Origin: a virus
Reading direction: 5' to 3' (one strand)
Virus record (IMG/VR): IMGVR_UViG_3300042868_002664
Location: 1-44,264 of that record
DNA length: 44,264 nt
The translations under genes were made by a program, and so were the position numbers. Shown here one piece after another: positions 1 through 8,216 of this stretch (position 1 is its first letter; each line of letters starts with the position of its first letter). The notes under the pieces are model-generated. The model ran no database searches. It was given only the letters and a program-made list of their open reading frames with translations, and was not told where the DNA came from.

Positions 1-183
1 AATTACATTTTTATTATCTGCAATTGAATCTAAAATACTTTTAACCTCTTTTTTATAGATTGGTTTTCCTTGGAAATATTTCATTCCTGTTTTTACCAAT
101 TCATAAAAATAATACATCAAAATCCTGCCTAATATTGCACTACCCAATATGGTTAGTATTCCTATTGCAATATTTTCATTTAC
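1..183 (-). CDS. Partial membrane protein, no normal start codon visible
   Basis: Reading the minus strand from about 183 to the window edge gives an uninterrupted frame of about 61 codons with one strongly hydrophobic segment (IAIGILTILGSAILGRI) followed by a charged region. It lies directly after the 104-aa gene but in its -1 frame. No ATG precedes the hydrophobic segment in this frame. In-frame alternatives are ATT at 169-171, TTG at 145-147, or an ATG at 115-117 that would remove most of the helix. The frame opens next to an 11-nucleotide A run (minus strand; 184-194), so it could be reached by ribosomal slippage from the upstream gene, or a homopolymer error may have split one gene. The 3' end is outside the window. 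Coding looks likely; the function is unknown. Confidence 0.5.
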
Positions 184-494
184 TTTTTTTTTTTAACCAC
201 TTCGTTTTTAGCTCTTAATGCTGCTAAATCCGAACCTTCAATCTCACCATCACCATCAGTATCTATTTTCTTTTGTCCTGCAGTTAATTCGGCTTCGTTA
301 TATCCTGTTAATCTACCTTCCGATTTTGCTTTTGAAGCTTTATCTACTGCATTAAAAAAAGTTTTCTTTTCGTCATCAGACATATCTGCCAATGATTTAC
401 CAGTCTTATCCAACATATGTTTAAACAATTGTTGGTAGTCACTTTCTTCTTTTACTACTTGTCTAATAAGTTCTTTTAATTCTGTATGTTTCAT
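180..494 (-). CDS. Small protein with an EF-hand-like calcium loop
   Basis: 104 aa, mostly helical and charged. Residues 78-89 read DTDGDGEIEGSD, which matches the 12-residue EF-hand loop at positions 1, 3, 5, 6, 8 and 12 (Asp, Asp, Asp, Gly, Ile, Asp). Ca2+ binding is therefore plausible, with a single loop and no second hand. The N-terminus (LKELIRQVVKEE) resembles a helix in the next gene upstream (KEKIRQLVREK). The start overlaps the stop of that upstream gene as TAATG, which suggests translational coupling. The C-terminus is encoded by a run of 11 A followed by G and ends in four Lys, immediately before a TAA. It sits at the end of the late-gene run, so a virion or head-assembly role is possible. 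I do not recognise a named family. Confidence 0.75.
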   Translation of the reverse strand: MKHTELKELIRQVVKEESDYQQLFKHMLDKTGKSLADMSDDEKKTFFNAVDKASKAKSEGRLTGYNEAELTAGQKKIDTDGDGEIEGSDLAALRAKNEVVKKKK

Positions 495-1090
495 TATTCC
501 GATATTTGTCTGATTTTTTGGTCTAATTTTATCAATCTCTCTTTTATACTATAAATATGACCATTTGTTCTTTTCCAGTAAGATTTGTTATCAACACCAC
601 TTTCATTTTTAATCTTACCATACCAATTAAGAAATCTTTCCATTTCTTTTAATTGTTTATTGATGTTAGATATACCTCTACCTATTTTAGCTTGTGCAGT
701 TGATTCTTCGTTTTTTAAATCTAACCAACGATTCTCACTCACTACACTATATCCGGTTAAATCTGCCTGTTTTTTTCCTTTTGATTTTTCGTCTCCTCTC
801 TTACTAAATGCATTTGGAGTATTGTATCCCTGTACATTGCCCGTTACGTTCATCTCACCCATCATTTTTTCTCTTACAAGTTGACGAATCTTTTCTTTAA
901 GTTGTTTGATTTGTTCATCTTTTTTATCAGGTAATCCTTTGTGAGATGTTGATGCAAAATCTTTAGCATCTTTATCAGACATTGAGTCTGCTGCTTTGGA
1001 AACTTCTGGAGATGGATTTTCTATATCACCCTTTTGAGCGGCATGAACCATACCCATAAATCTTTGTTGTGCTTTTGATACTGCTGGCAT
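494..1090 (-). CDS. DUF3008-like phage protein
   Basis: 198 aa, no Cys. The N-terminus (MPAVSKAQQRFMGMVHAAQ) matches the opening of the small phage family I know as DUF3008 (PAxSKAQQRxxGM), whose function is not established. After about residue 40 come charged segments, then a middle helix around residues 60-75 (KQLKEKIRQLVREKMM) shared in style with the downstream 104-aa protein, and a C-terminal helical part around residues 130-198. It is therefore longer than a minimal family member. Its stop codon overlaps the next start (TAATG) and it follows the 75-aa gene by about 10 bases, so it belongs to the same late transcript. No catalytic motif is visible. A structural or scaffold-associated role is only an inference from position. 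Confidence 0.75.
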   Translation of the reverse strand: MPAVSKAQQRFMGMVHAAQKGDIENPSPEVSKAADSMSDKDAKDFASTSHKGLPDKKDEQIKQLKEKIRQLVREKMMGEMNVTGNVQGYNTPNAFSKRGDEKSKGKKQADLTGYSVVSENRWLDLKNEESTAQAKIGRGISNINKQLKEMERFLNWYGKIKNESGVDNKSYWKRTNGHIYSIKERLIKLDQKIRQISE

Positions 1091-1100
1091 TTTGATAATA

Positions 1101-1328
1101 TTAAGCTAATACATAAACAGAACCACCATTGGTTACTGAAATACTTTTTACATAACAAGGAAAAGGTTCTCCTGCTGTTAAATGTGCCAATGAAATGGTT
1201 GTATTACCTTCTAAAGTAATTGTACCGGTCACACCACTCACAGGTAACACACCCCACACTCTATCTATTAATGTGGCAGAACCAGATGTTACTAATTTTG
1301 CGTTATATGCTCTATAATTTACACTCAT
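1101..1328 (-). CDS. Small beta-rich hypothetical protein
   Basis: 75 aa with alternating hydrophobic and Ser/Thr/Gly residues (SGVTGTITLEGNTTISLAHL), which suggests a small beta-sandwich or beta-barrel. There is no signal peptide and no membrane segment. Such compact proteins next to head genes can be decoration or fibre-like pieces, but nothing here proves that. The start at 1328 is supported by the A/T-rich leader and the 4-base gap from the preceding gene's stop. I do not recognise the family. Confidence 0.7.
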   Translation of the reverse strand: MSVNYRAYNAKLVTSGSATLIDRVWGVLPVSGVTGTITLEGNTTISLAHLTAGEPFPCYVKSISVTNGGSVYVLA

Positions 1329-1332
1329 AATT

Positions 1333-2205
1333 TTATTTTTTAATCGATTGTTTTAATTCACCTAATAGTTCATATGTCATCATCATTGCAGATAAATGTT
1401 GTTCTTTAATCTTTTTTACAGATTTAATTTTTCTAACATTTGCAATTGTTTCTGCTAATTTAATTTTAGTAACTTTGTCAGAAATTTTAGAACCAACTTC
1501 TTTTAATGAATCTACCAATTTAGTTACTTCTTCATTAACATATTGATTCAATTTACCTGTGTTATTGATGTTGTTAATATATTCTCTCAATAATCCTTTC
1601 TGGTCTTCGGTTAGATTTTTGTATTTACTATTAAAAGATTCTACTAATAATTTATATGATACTGCTCTTAAATCATCATCTTGTTTTCTATATTCTTCTA
1701 AAACTGCATCTTTTACCTTTGCATCTTTATTTTGAATAGATGAATTGATAATGTTTTCTGCAATAGTAAATCTAGATGAAACTATATCAGTTGGGTCAAA
1801 TGATTCTTCGGATGTAACAGTTTCAAATATCTTGTAAATAGATGCAAGAGTTTTGTAGTTTGATATCGGAGATTTAATAAACTCATCCAAATTATAAGTT
1901 TCCTTGATTTCTTTAATAAGGATGTACTTTTCTTTTGTAAGTTTTTTTTCGTCAATTTTTTTACGAGCTTCTAATATAGTGTTGATAAATTGATTTGCTT
2001 TTGATTCTGAATTATATTTTTCATTTATCAAATATTGGTATAATTTTAATTCTTTAGATAATTCTTTTTTAGAATTAAAATGTTCTTTTAAAATCTTTTC
2101 TGCAATTGATTTATTAGCAGACATGATTTCAGACGTAATTTGTCTTACTAATAATTCAAATATAAATCCAGTATTTTTGAACTTCGAATGTTTTATTTTT
2201 TTCAT
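1333..2205 (-). CDS. Helical late-region protein next to the portal gene
   Basis: 290 aa, almost entirely helical and rich in Lys and Glu, without Cys. I place the start at the ATG at 2203-2205 (MKKIKHSKF) rather than the TTG one codon upstream. The conserved-looking N-terminal stretch KNTGFIFELLVRQITSEI is followed by long amphipathic helices and ends in a positively charged tail. In T4-like phages the genes after the portal encode prohead core and protease proteins. This protein has no protease motif. Its helical content would fit a scaffold or core component, but that is inference from position and composition. It is separated from the portal gene by a 47-base AT-rich gap. Confidence 0.75.
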   Translation of the reverse strand: MKKIKHSKFKNTGFIFELLVRQITSEIMSANKSIAEKILKEHFNSKKELSKELKLYQYLINEKYNSESKANQFINTILEARKKIDEKKLTKEKYILIKEIKETYNLDEFIKSPISNYKTLASIYKIFETVTSEESFDPTDIVSSRFTIAENIINSSIQNKDAKVKDAVLEEYRKQDDDLRAVSYKLLVESFNSKYKNLTEDQKGLLREYINNINNTGKLNQYVNEEVTKLVDSLKEVGSKISDKVTKIKLAETIANVRKIKSVKKIKEQHLSAMMMTYELLGELKQSIKK

Positions 2206-2226
2206 CAATTTGTCTAATTTGTCAGA

Positions 2227-2235
2227 TATAAATAT
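2227..2235 (+). promoter_or_regulatory. TATAAATAT motif in a late intergenic gap
   Basis: The 9-mer TATAAATAT lies in the short gap upstream of the minus-strand gene ending at 1333. The same 9-mer occurs in the gaps at 5232-5240, 12273-12281 and 12442-12450. It matches the T4 late promoter core TATAAATA, but on the plus strand, which is the wrong direction for the gene beside it. It may be an unrelated promoter element read as ATATTTATA on the minus strand, or just AT-rich sequence. Confidence 0.2.
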
Positions 2236-2252
2236 GTTTTTATATTACTTTA

Positions 2253-3995
2253 TTACTCTTTTGTTAAATCTTCCGTTAAAATAGTTTTTTTATTACCATC
2301 CATATCTTTAAATATTTCTTGATAATTGTTTCTTGGTTTATATTTTACCGACCCTTCTTTTTGTTTAAGAGTCTTAATACCCAATGGGTCTCTACCTTCC
2401 GGATGGTCGTCTTTACCATATCTAACAGGGTCTTTTGGTCTACCTATATTACCATCTTCTTCTAATTCCGACTTTAATTTAGTTAATTCTTCTTCAATAT
2501 TAGTTTGTCCTTCAGTTCCAGTTTCTTTAGCTGGGTCAACACCCTGTGTTTCAATTGATGTTAATCTAAATGCTTGTTTTGTATCATCTAATACTGCAAG
2601 TGTTAATTCATCTTGTTCATCTTTAGCCATTTTCATTACCGTCTCATACATCCACTCTTTAGAGAACATTTTAGTTTGTTGCATTTGTTGAATTAATGCC
2701 ACTTTTGAAGTATATAATTCTACTTGTTCTTGTTCGTATATTTTTGATGGAATAGTTAATTCTAATGTAAAATTAGTCAAATTATCATCATCAATTCCTT
2801 GTGCATATAAGTGAACGATTGCAATTTTAGTTAATTCTGAAATTAAAACTCTTTGAACTCTTTCAATTGTTTTTGCAAATCTAACATCCATTGATGCAAG
2901 AGTCGCTTTACCATTTGTTTCTTCCTCATATCCTAAGAATGCTTTTGGAATCTTTAAAGCTGACATTAACTTACCTTTTAAGTAGTTAATATCATCAATC
3001 ATATTATATTCCAATCCTTTTAGAGTATCGATAGATGTTCCATTATCATTACCTCTTACAGGCATGTAATAATCTTCAATTAAGTTTTGAACATTATATT
3101 TTAAATTATACTCACCAGTTCTTTCGTCAACAAATGGAACTTTTTTAGATGAGTTAATAATTTTTTGCATGTAGTTATCCACTTCGTTTGGTGGAATATT
3201 ACCTACATCAATTTTAAAAATTCTTTTTTCAGGGGCTCTCATTACTCTATGAATCAACATAGCATCTTCCATTAACATCAATTGTTTCCAAACTCTCCTT
3301 GCACCTTCTATCATTGATTTACCATATGGTAAAAAGTTTGAATCCGAATTTAAACGGAAGTGGGCCATTTCATAATTTTCAAATTCTTTTTTTGCACTTT
3401 GACCATATCCTCCTAATGGGTTTTGATATGGTGCGTATACAAACTTAACTCTTTGTGGGTTTTGTAAATCAAACCCTTCTACTCTACTCACTTCATAAGT
3501 AGATAGTGGCATCACATTAACGATACCAACATTTTCTGCCATTTCTAATTGTAAAAAGAAATCACCATACTTTACCAAATTTCTTGTCCATGGCCATAAG
3601 TTAAATTCAACATTAAGAATATCATAAAATAAATTTTCTAATATTTGTTTAACATTATCATCGTCGTGATGTATCTTTAATACATTTCCTTGTTCGTTTC
3701 TGGCAGTACATTCATCTGCATATACATCCAATGCTGATGATAGTATTGGGTCGGTGTCCATTGAATCGTAATCTCTAAACAAATCAATTCTAACTTGTTG
3801 ATAGGCCATTGACGATTCTACTTGTCCTGTTCCATAGTTTGTTACCTTCATTTTCATAAAGCGGTCAACTAAATTTGTGGTCATATTTTGCCACTCATCT
3901 GTATCGACTACTTTTATACCATCGGAAGTTTTTCTAACTATGGTATTTGTTGAAAATAATTTTTGTAACCTACTAAATATTGATTTATCTGCCAT
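2253..3995 (-). CDS. gp20: Portal vertex protein, T4 gp20 type
   Basis: 580 aa, a usual length for the T4 gp20 family (T4 gp20 is about 520 aa). It forms the dodecameric ring at the unique head vertex through which DNA is packaged and ejected, and which nucleates prohead assembly and docks terminase and neck. Recognisable stretches are YADECTARNEQG near residue 95, NLWPWTRNLVKYGDFF near 135, RVMRAPEKRIFKIDVGNIP near 255, EDYYMPVRGND near 310 and LKIPKAFLGYEEE near 350. These follow the gp20 order, including the APEKR...IDVGN segment that I recall from T4. The C-terminus (about residue 480 onward) is charged and low in complexity. It follows the Cys-motif gene by 55 bases. Unlike T4, no sheath or tube gene lies between terminase and portal. 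Confidence 0.96.
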   Translation of the reverse strand: MADKSIFSRLQKLFSTNTIVRKTSDGIKVVDTDEWQNMTTNLVDRFMKMKVTNYGTGQVESSMAYQQVRIDLFRDYDSMDTDPILSSALDVYADECTARNEQGNVLKIHHDDDNVKQILENLFYDILNVEFNLWPWTRNLVKYGDFFLQLEMAENVGIVNVMPLSTYEVSRVEGFDLQNPQRVKFVYAPYQNPLGGYGQSAKKEFENYEMAHFRLNSDSNFLPYGKSMIEGARRVWKQLMLMEDAMLIHRVMRAPEKRIFKIDVGNIPPNEVDNYMQKIINSSKKVPFVDERTGEYNLKYNVQNLIEDYYMPVRGNDNGTSIDTLKGLEYNMIDDINYLKGKLMSALKIPKAFLGYEEETNGKATLASMDVRFAKTIERVQRVLISELTKIAIVHLYAQGIDDDNLTNFTLELTIPSKIYEQEQVELYTSKVALIQQMQQTKMFSKEWMYETVMKMAKDEQDELTLAVLDDTKQAFRLTSIETQGVDPAKETGTEGQTNIEEELTKLKSELEEDGNIGRPKDPVRYGKDDHPEGRDPLGIKTLKQKEGSVKYKPRNNYQEIFKDMDGNKKTILTEDLTKE

Positions 3996-4050
3996 TTTTA
4001 TATAATTCTATTTTTCTAAATATACGGAAAATATTTGAGTTTACCAAATA

Positions 4051-5214
4051 TTACCATTTCCTACAACTCCAATAGTTTGCTTTATGTCTTGGGCCTGGAC
4101 TATCACAATTCATTCTTGCTCTAAAAGATTTTCTTGCTTTTGGATTTGATTTTCTTATTTTCATTCCTTTTTGTCCAAAATTTACTTTAACAACATTGCC
4201 TGCAGGATTCTTTACATATACTTTGAATTTCTTAACATCACCTTGCATTGGTTTACCTAGTTGTACTTCTCTACCTTGATATTCCGCTTCTCTTAAACAT
4301 TGACAACCTTCGTTTAGGTTTTTATCATATGTTCTCATAAAAGAAATAAAGTCTACCATATCCTCATCTTCCACATCATATTCTTCAGGTTCAACTAAAC
4401 CATAATTCACATCATCATCACTATTGATATCTTCACTTATAGGAACACAATTTGGAACCATTTTACCATTTTTCATTTTGCCACCAACTTGTTTATATCC
4501 ATCCCAACAAGCTTCGTTTACTACACCCTCTCCAAACATACCTACAAAATCACCTTGATATTTATTACCAGGTCTACCCGACATTGCGGTTGCGAAATCT
4601 TTTCTAACTTTTTCTTTTCCTTTAGCTATAAAATTAAAAAGGTTTTTAGCATTCAAATTAAAATCATCTATAAACTTTTGTACTATACTATCACGTGTAC
4701 CCGTCAATCTAGCAATTTCTTTTGCTTCTTGGCCCGTTGCTTCACTTACTACATTTTCATTACACTTTTTCCATCCACCACCTTTTGATTTGTAGTTTTT
4801 TGCAGCCCAGCCATTTGCGTAGGCTGATGGGTATACATCAAACTTAGATTTTGCTGCAGCTTTTGATGCAGACCATTTAGCCGAATCGGTTGGACAATTC
4901 TTTTCTAAAAATAGATTTATTTTTTCTTCTATGTTCATAGTTTCATTTTTTGGTTTAGTTGAAACATATATTGGTTTTTTACCTTGTCCACTACTATTCT
5001 TACCACCTCTTCCTGCATCATTTTGTGCATCTCTTTTTCTACGAGTTGCACTTTCTTTTTCTTTTTTACTCATTCCGGCAGCTTTTGCAGCAGGAACACA
5101 TTTAGCATATCCTTTCTTTTCTCCCGAAGTTCCACATGGGGGGTGTTTACCATCGACTTTTTTGCCGATGTTTACCCACTTTTCTTTAAACCATTTATTC
5201 AAATCTTCGTTCAT
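4051..5214 (-). CDS. Modular Cys-containing phage protein, unknown function
   Basis: 387 aa made of at least four short blocks that look like separate small modules. Residues about 8-50 have the pattern EKWVNIGKKVDGKHPPCG followed by KCVPAAKAAGMS. Residues about 106-150 have a KWSASKAAAKSKFDVYPSAY ... GGGWKKC block. Residues about 235-260 have ACWDGYKQVGGKMKNGKMVP with NCVP. The C-terminus has FKVYVKNPAGNVVKVNFG, then RKSFRARMNCDSPGPRHK and a final YWSCRKW. From memory, such blocks recur in proteins of T4-like marine phages, often annotated as structural or hypothetical, but I cannot name a function. An internal Met near residue 93 starts another plausible protein, so this may be a fusion. 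The gene sits between terminase and portal genes, which supports a head-related role. Confidence 0.75.
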   Translation of the reverse strand: MNEDLNKWFKEKWVNIGKKVDGKHPPCGTSGEKKGYAKCVPAAKAAGMSKKEKESATRRKRDAQNDAGRGGKNSSGQGKKPIYVSTKPKNETMNIEEKINLFLEKNCPTDSAKWSASKAAAKSKFDVYPSAYANGWAAKNYKSKGGGWKKCNENVVSEATGQEAKEIARLTGTRDSIVQKFIDDFNLNAKNLFNFIAKGKEKVRKDFATAMSGRPGNKYQGDFVGMFGEGVVNEACWDGYKQVGGKMKNGKMVPNCVPISEDINSDDDVNYGLVEPEEYDVEDEDMVDFISFMRTYDKNLNEGCQCLREAEYQGREVQLGKPMQGDVKKFKVYVKNPAGNVVKVNFGQKGMKIRKSNPKARKSFRARMNCDSPGPRHKANYWSCRKW

Positions 5215-5231
5215 CTATAAGAGTTTCAACA

Positions 5232-5240
5232 TATAAATAT
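5232..5240 (+). promoter_or_regulatory. TATAAATAT motif in a late intergenic gap
   Basis: A second copy of the TATAAATAT 9-mer, 18 bases upstream of the minus-strand start at 5214, in the 33-base gap after the terminase stop. The minus strand here reads TTTATATTTATATGTTG. The distance to the start is almost the same as for the copy at 2227-2235, which argues weakly for a real signal. Confidence 0.2.
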
Positions 5241-5247
5241 AAAAAAA

Positions 5248-6855
5248 TTACTTTAGTAACCAAGTTAGGTTTTCAATTTCACCTTTACCTAAATCCATTT
5301 CATATGGGTTTTTTGATAAATGACCCGTTGATATAATTCCTTCGTATTTACTTATTTGTGCTGAGTTTAACATTTGTTTTGTCAAATCTATTCCTTCTTG
5401 TTTTAATCTCAATGCAGTATTACGAACCCAAAGTCCAATACCCAACGCCATAATAAGGTCATCATTATATCCTTTCATTGCTTCTGCTCTACCATTTTGC
5501 CAAATGAACGTAAACATTTCATCTATCAATCTACTTGAACGAATTAGAATATCTTTTTCATTCATATATGTGTCTAATGCTGAAATAATGAGTGGACGAG
5601 TTTTAGATGTTGTTGAAAATCCGGCAACCATTTGTCTTTCGTCTCTATAATATTTGTTTGACATTTGTCTTTCGGTATCAATATATTTCAAATCATTACT
5701 CATATAAAATAAGTTTTGATATCCTCTATTGATAATTTGTTGAATACATGCCCAACCGACATTCGAGTTCTCTACTACTAAAAGTGCGTTATTATATTCG
5801 GTTGCCAATGCGGTTAAGAAGTTTCCAAAATCTTTTGTGTCAATTTTACCTCTATATTCTGCAACTTGTGAACTATCTTCAATGTCTATAACTTGTGCAG
5901 TAGAATAGTCAGCTCCGTCACCACGTGCAACGTCCGCACATACCATATATGCTCTATTGTAATTTGGATGTTCCCATACCCAAAGATTATTATCAAATCC
6001 TCTTTTTTGTGCAGGTTCCATCACATATGTATCTTTATACCATGTCAATAATGCCGGTTCAAATACCGTATCACCTGAACCAACAAAGTCACAATCACAT
6101 TCTTGTGCCGCACCTTTAACTCCTAAGATTTTGGTTTGTTCATCTCTCCATGCCTGATTCCTTTCTGGGTGAACTGTCCAATGTAGATTGATATTATTAA
6201 ATCCATTTTGTCCACTTTCTCCGTCTACCCACATTTTATGAAACCAGTTACCAATACCATTTGGAGTTGATAATACGATTGCAGCACCACCTGTTGATAG
6301 AGTTGATTGTGCTGATAACCAAATCTCATCAATATCTCTAATGAATGCCGCCTCATCTACAACTAATAGGGATAAGGCTTCAGAACGACCTGCGTCTGGA
6401 GAACTTGCGATTGCTTTTACTTGTGAACCATTTTTTAATTTAAGAGAAAGTTTATTATCTTCTACCGATGAACTACCACCATCTCTTAACCAAATAGGAA
6501 GTAAGTCGTGCATAACTCTTACCTTCTCTACCAGATTCTTTGCAACAGTGACTTTAGTTGCGATTACTAACGCATTGAAGTCTTGATTGAATAACATCTT
6601 CCATAAAATGTATCCTGCAGATAAGGTCGATAGACCCAACTGACGAGATTTAAGAATAATGTTAAAACGATTATCTTTAAAGTCAGTTAAACAATTTTCC
6701 TGGAATGGATAAAGGTGAAAGGGTATTTTTCCTCTCACCGGATGCTGAATGACACAATACTTTTTCATAAAGTAAATTGGGTCTAACGCACACTTGCGAT
6801 ATTCTTCAGCAATTATCTCTTTTAAGGTTTTCTTAGGTTGCCCTTGAACTCCCAT
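5248..6855 (-). CDS. gp17: Terminase large subunit, T4 gp17 type
   Basis: 535 aa. This is the ATP-driven DNA packaging motor with a headful nuclease, which docks on the portal. Visible motifs in order are Walker A KSRQLGLST (69-77), Walker B LLVVDEAAF with Asp167-Glu168, the coupling motif LSTPNG (195-200), and the RNase H-like nuclease acidic residues Asp308 (CADVARGDGADYS), Glu362 (VVENSNVGW) and Asp465-Asp466 (YNDDLIMALGIG). Length and order fit a complete, active enzyme (T4 gp17 is 610 aa). Its start codon overlaps the stop of the upstream membrane-protein gene as TAATG. No small terminase could be identified; the zinc-ribbon gene two genes upstream is only a positional candidate. Confidence 0.97.
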   Translation of the reverse strand: MGVQGQPKKTLKEIIAEEYRKCALDPIYFMKKYCVIQHPVRGKIPFHLYPFQENCLTDFKDNRFNIILKSRQLGLSTLSAGYILWKMLFNQDFNALVIATKVTVAKNLVEKVRVMHDLLPIWLRDGGSSSVEDNKLSLKLKNGSQVKAIASSPDAGRSEALSLLVVDEAAFIRDIDEIWLSAQSTLSTGGAAIVLSTPNGIGNWFHKMWVDGESGQNGFNNINLHWTVHPERNQAWRDEQTKILGVKGAAQECDCDFVGSGDTVFEPALLTWYKDTYVMEPAQKRGFDNNLWVWEHPNYNRAYMVCADVARGDGADYSTAQVIDIEDSSQVAEYRGKIDTKDFGNFLTALATEYNNALLVVENSNVGWACIQQIINRGYQNLFYMSNDLKYIDTERQMSNKYYRDERQMVAGFSTTSKTRPLIISALDTYMNEKDILIRSSRLIDEMFTFIWQNGRAEAMKGYNDDLIMALGIGLWVRNTALRLKQEGIDLTKQMLNSAQISKYEGIISTGHLSKNPYEMDLGKGEIENLTWLLK

Positions 6856-7496
6856 TATTTTTTGAATTTAATCTTCCAATAAACACCAGCTCCAATATAT
6901 GGTGATAATGTTCCATTAGTTCCATCGGTTACTCTATTAGCAACACCAATACCTAAATTATAGATTTTGTCTTTTTTAGTTTTTATAAGTAATCCTGCAC
7001 CAATATTTGAAACTACATCTTCTTTGTTAAATCCACCAGTTAAACCATAATATACTTGTGTTTTTGGTAATTCCTTAACAATCATAGTTTCTTTAATGGT
7101 TCTTTGTTTAACACTTGCATTGAAAGTTCTACCCAATATTTTATTTTGAGTAATTGTATCAATCATTGCAATTGTTCCTAAACTATCTGGTAATTGTAAT
7201 GTATCTTTGTAAACGTTCTTTGCGAAGAAATCTTGCAATAAAGCTTGAGTATCTACGATTGTAGGAATAATTACTTCCTTAATTGTTTCGTGATAAATAT
7301 CTTCACCCTTTTTAGTTACTACTTTTGTTTTAACTATATCAATTGTATCAATTTCGTGTTTAATCACTTCGTATGCCTTTCCTTCAATATAAACTTTTTT
7401 ACCTGGCATAACTCCACCTGGGTTAAACCATTGTAATAAAACAAATAAGATTAATGCAACGATTGTAATGTTTTTAAAATTCAATAATTTTTTCAT
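6855..7496 (-). CDS. Membrane-anchored protein with periplasmic C-terminal domain
   Basis: 213 aa. The N-terminus is positively charged (MKKLLNFK) and followed by one hydrophobic helix at about residues 9-25 (NITIVALILFVLLQWF), so it is a signal anchor with the rest outside the cytoplasm. There is no lipobox. Residues about 35-125 are a charged, probably extended or coiled stalk. Residues about 145-213 alternate in a beta-type pattern (YYGLTGGFN, LGIGVAN, YIGAGVYWKIKF) reminiscent of a small outer-membrane-like beta domain. The arrangement could suit a spanin-like or envelope-interacting protein, but no lysis partner is seen. Its stop overlaps the terminase start and it follows the zinc-ribbon gene by 5 bases, so it is co-transcribed with packaging genes. 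Confidence 0.75.
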   Translation of the reverse strand: MKKLLNFKNITIVALILFVLLQWFNPGGVMPGKKVYIEGKAYEVIKHEIDTIDIVKTKVVTKKGEDIYHETIKEVIIPTIVDTQALLQDFFAKNVYKDTLQLPDSLGTIAMIDTITQNKILGRTFNASVKQRTIKETMIVKELPKTQVYYGLTGGFNKEDVVSNIGAGLLIKTKKDKIYNLGIGVANRVTDGTNGTLSPYIGAGVYWKIKFKK

Positions 7497-7501
7497 AATT
7501 T

Positions 7502-8170
7502 TTATTTTTTAATTAATTCTGGATGATTTAACTCAACCAATTTTTCTTCTAATAACCTTTTTCTTTCTATTAATAATTCAATGGCCTCATATGCTCCATC
7601 AATGTCTTTTTTCAAATCTGTTTTTACTTTTTCAATATCTACTTCCCATGTCCAAGTTTCAGTTCTACCATCTTCGGTGATAATTTCCATTTGTTTTTTT
7701 ATACCACTCAAAGCTTCTTCATATCTATCCTTTAATTCTCTAACATAAGCAAGTTTGTTTCTTGTTATCTTATAATCTTCATAGAATGGATATGTTCCAT
7801 CTTCTTTTAAACCATGTTCAAACTTTGCAAGACAAACAATACACATTCCTGTTTTACGAATTAGTTTTTTGTCTGCATTACTATATGATTCCGTTTTACA
7901 ATCTTCATTTGAACATGTACTCAACTTTTGTAAAAATTGTCTTACATCGTCCATTTGAGTGACTGCAACTTTAAATCCTTCTTTTTGTTCCCACTCTTTT
8001 CCGTCTTTGTCAGTCCATCTTTCACCAACCTCTCTCTTTTCTTCAACCTCACCTTCATAACCAAAATGAGTTTGATTATTATCTGTTCTTCCAAAAACCG
8101 TGTCTATGATGAGTTTACGAGATTTGTGCATCCCTTTTGATTTCTCATCAAAACTTTTTCTTTTTGCCAT
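7502..8170 (-). CDS. Zinc-ribbon-like protein with C-terminal coiled coil
   Basis: 222 aa. Cys86, Cys91, Cys110 and Cys113 form a CxxxxC...CxxC set typical of a zinc ribbon. A basic N-terminus and a short W-rich region (RWTDKDGKEWEQKEGF) precede it. From about residue 135 the protein is helical and heptad-like, ending in a long charged helix (about 180-215). Nucleic-acid or protein binding is a reasonable inference. Position two genes upstream of the large terminase makes a packaging or small-terminase-like role conceivable, but T4 gp16 has no zinc ribbon and I cannot claim homology. The start at 8170 follows a 46-base AT-rich gap that probably carries a promoter or processing site. Confidence 0.75.
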   Translation of the reverse strand: MAKRKSFDEKSKGMHKSRKLIIDTVFGRTDNNQTHFGYEGEVEEKREVGERWTDKDGKEWEQKEGFKVAVTQMDDVRQFLQKLSTCSNEDCKTESYSNADKKLIRKTGMCIVCLAKFEHGLKEDGTYPFYEDYKITRNKLAYVRELKDRYEEALSGIKKQMEIITEDGRTETWTWEVDIEKVKTDLKKDIDGAYEAIELLIERKRLLEEKLVELNHPELIKK

Positions 8171-8216
8171 ATTTCTATACTTTTATAACTGTTTCTTTAT
8201 AGTATATATATCAAAA

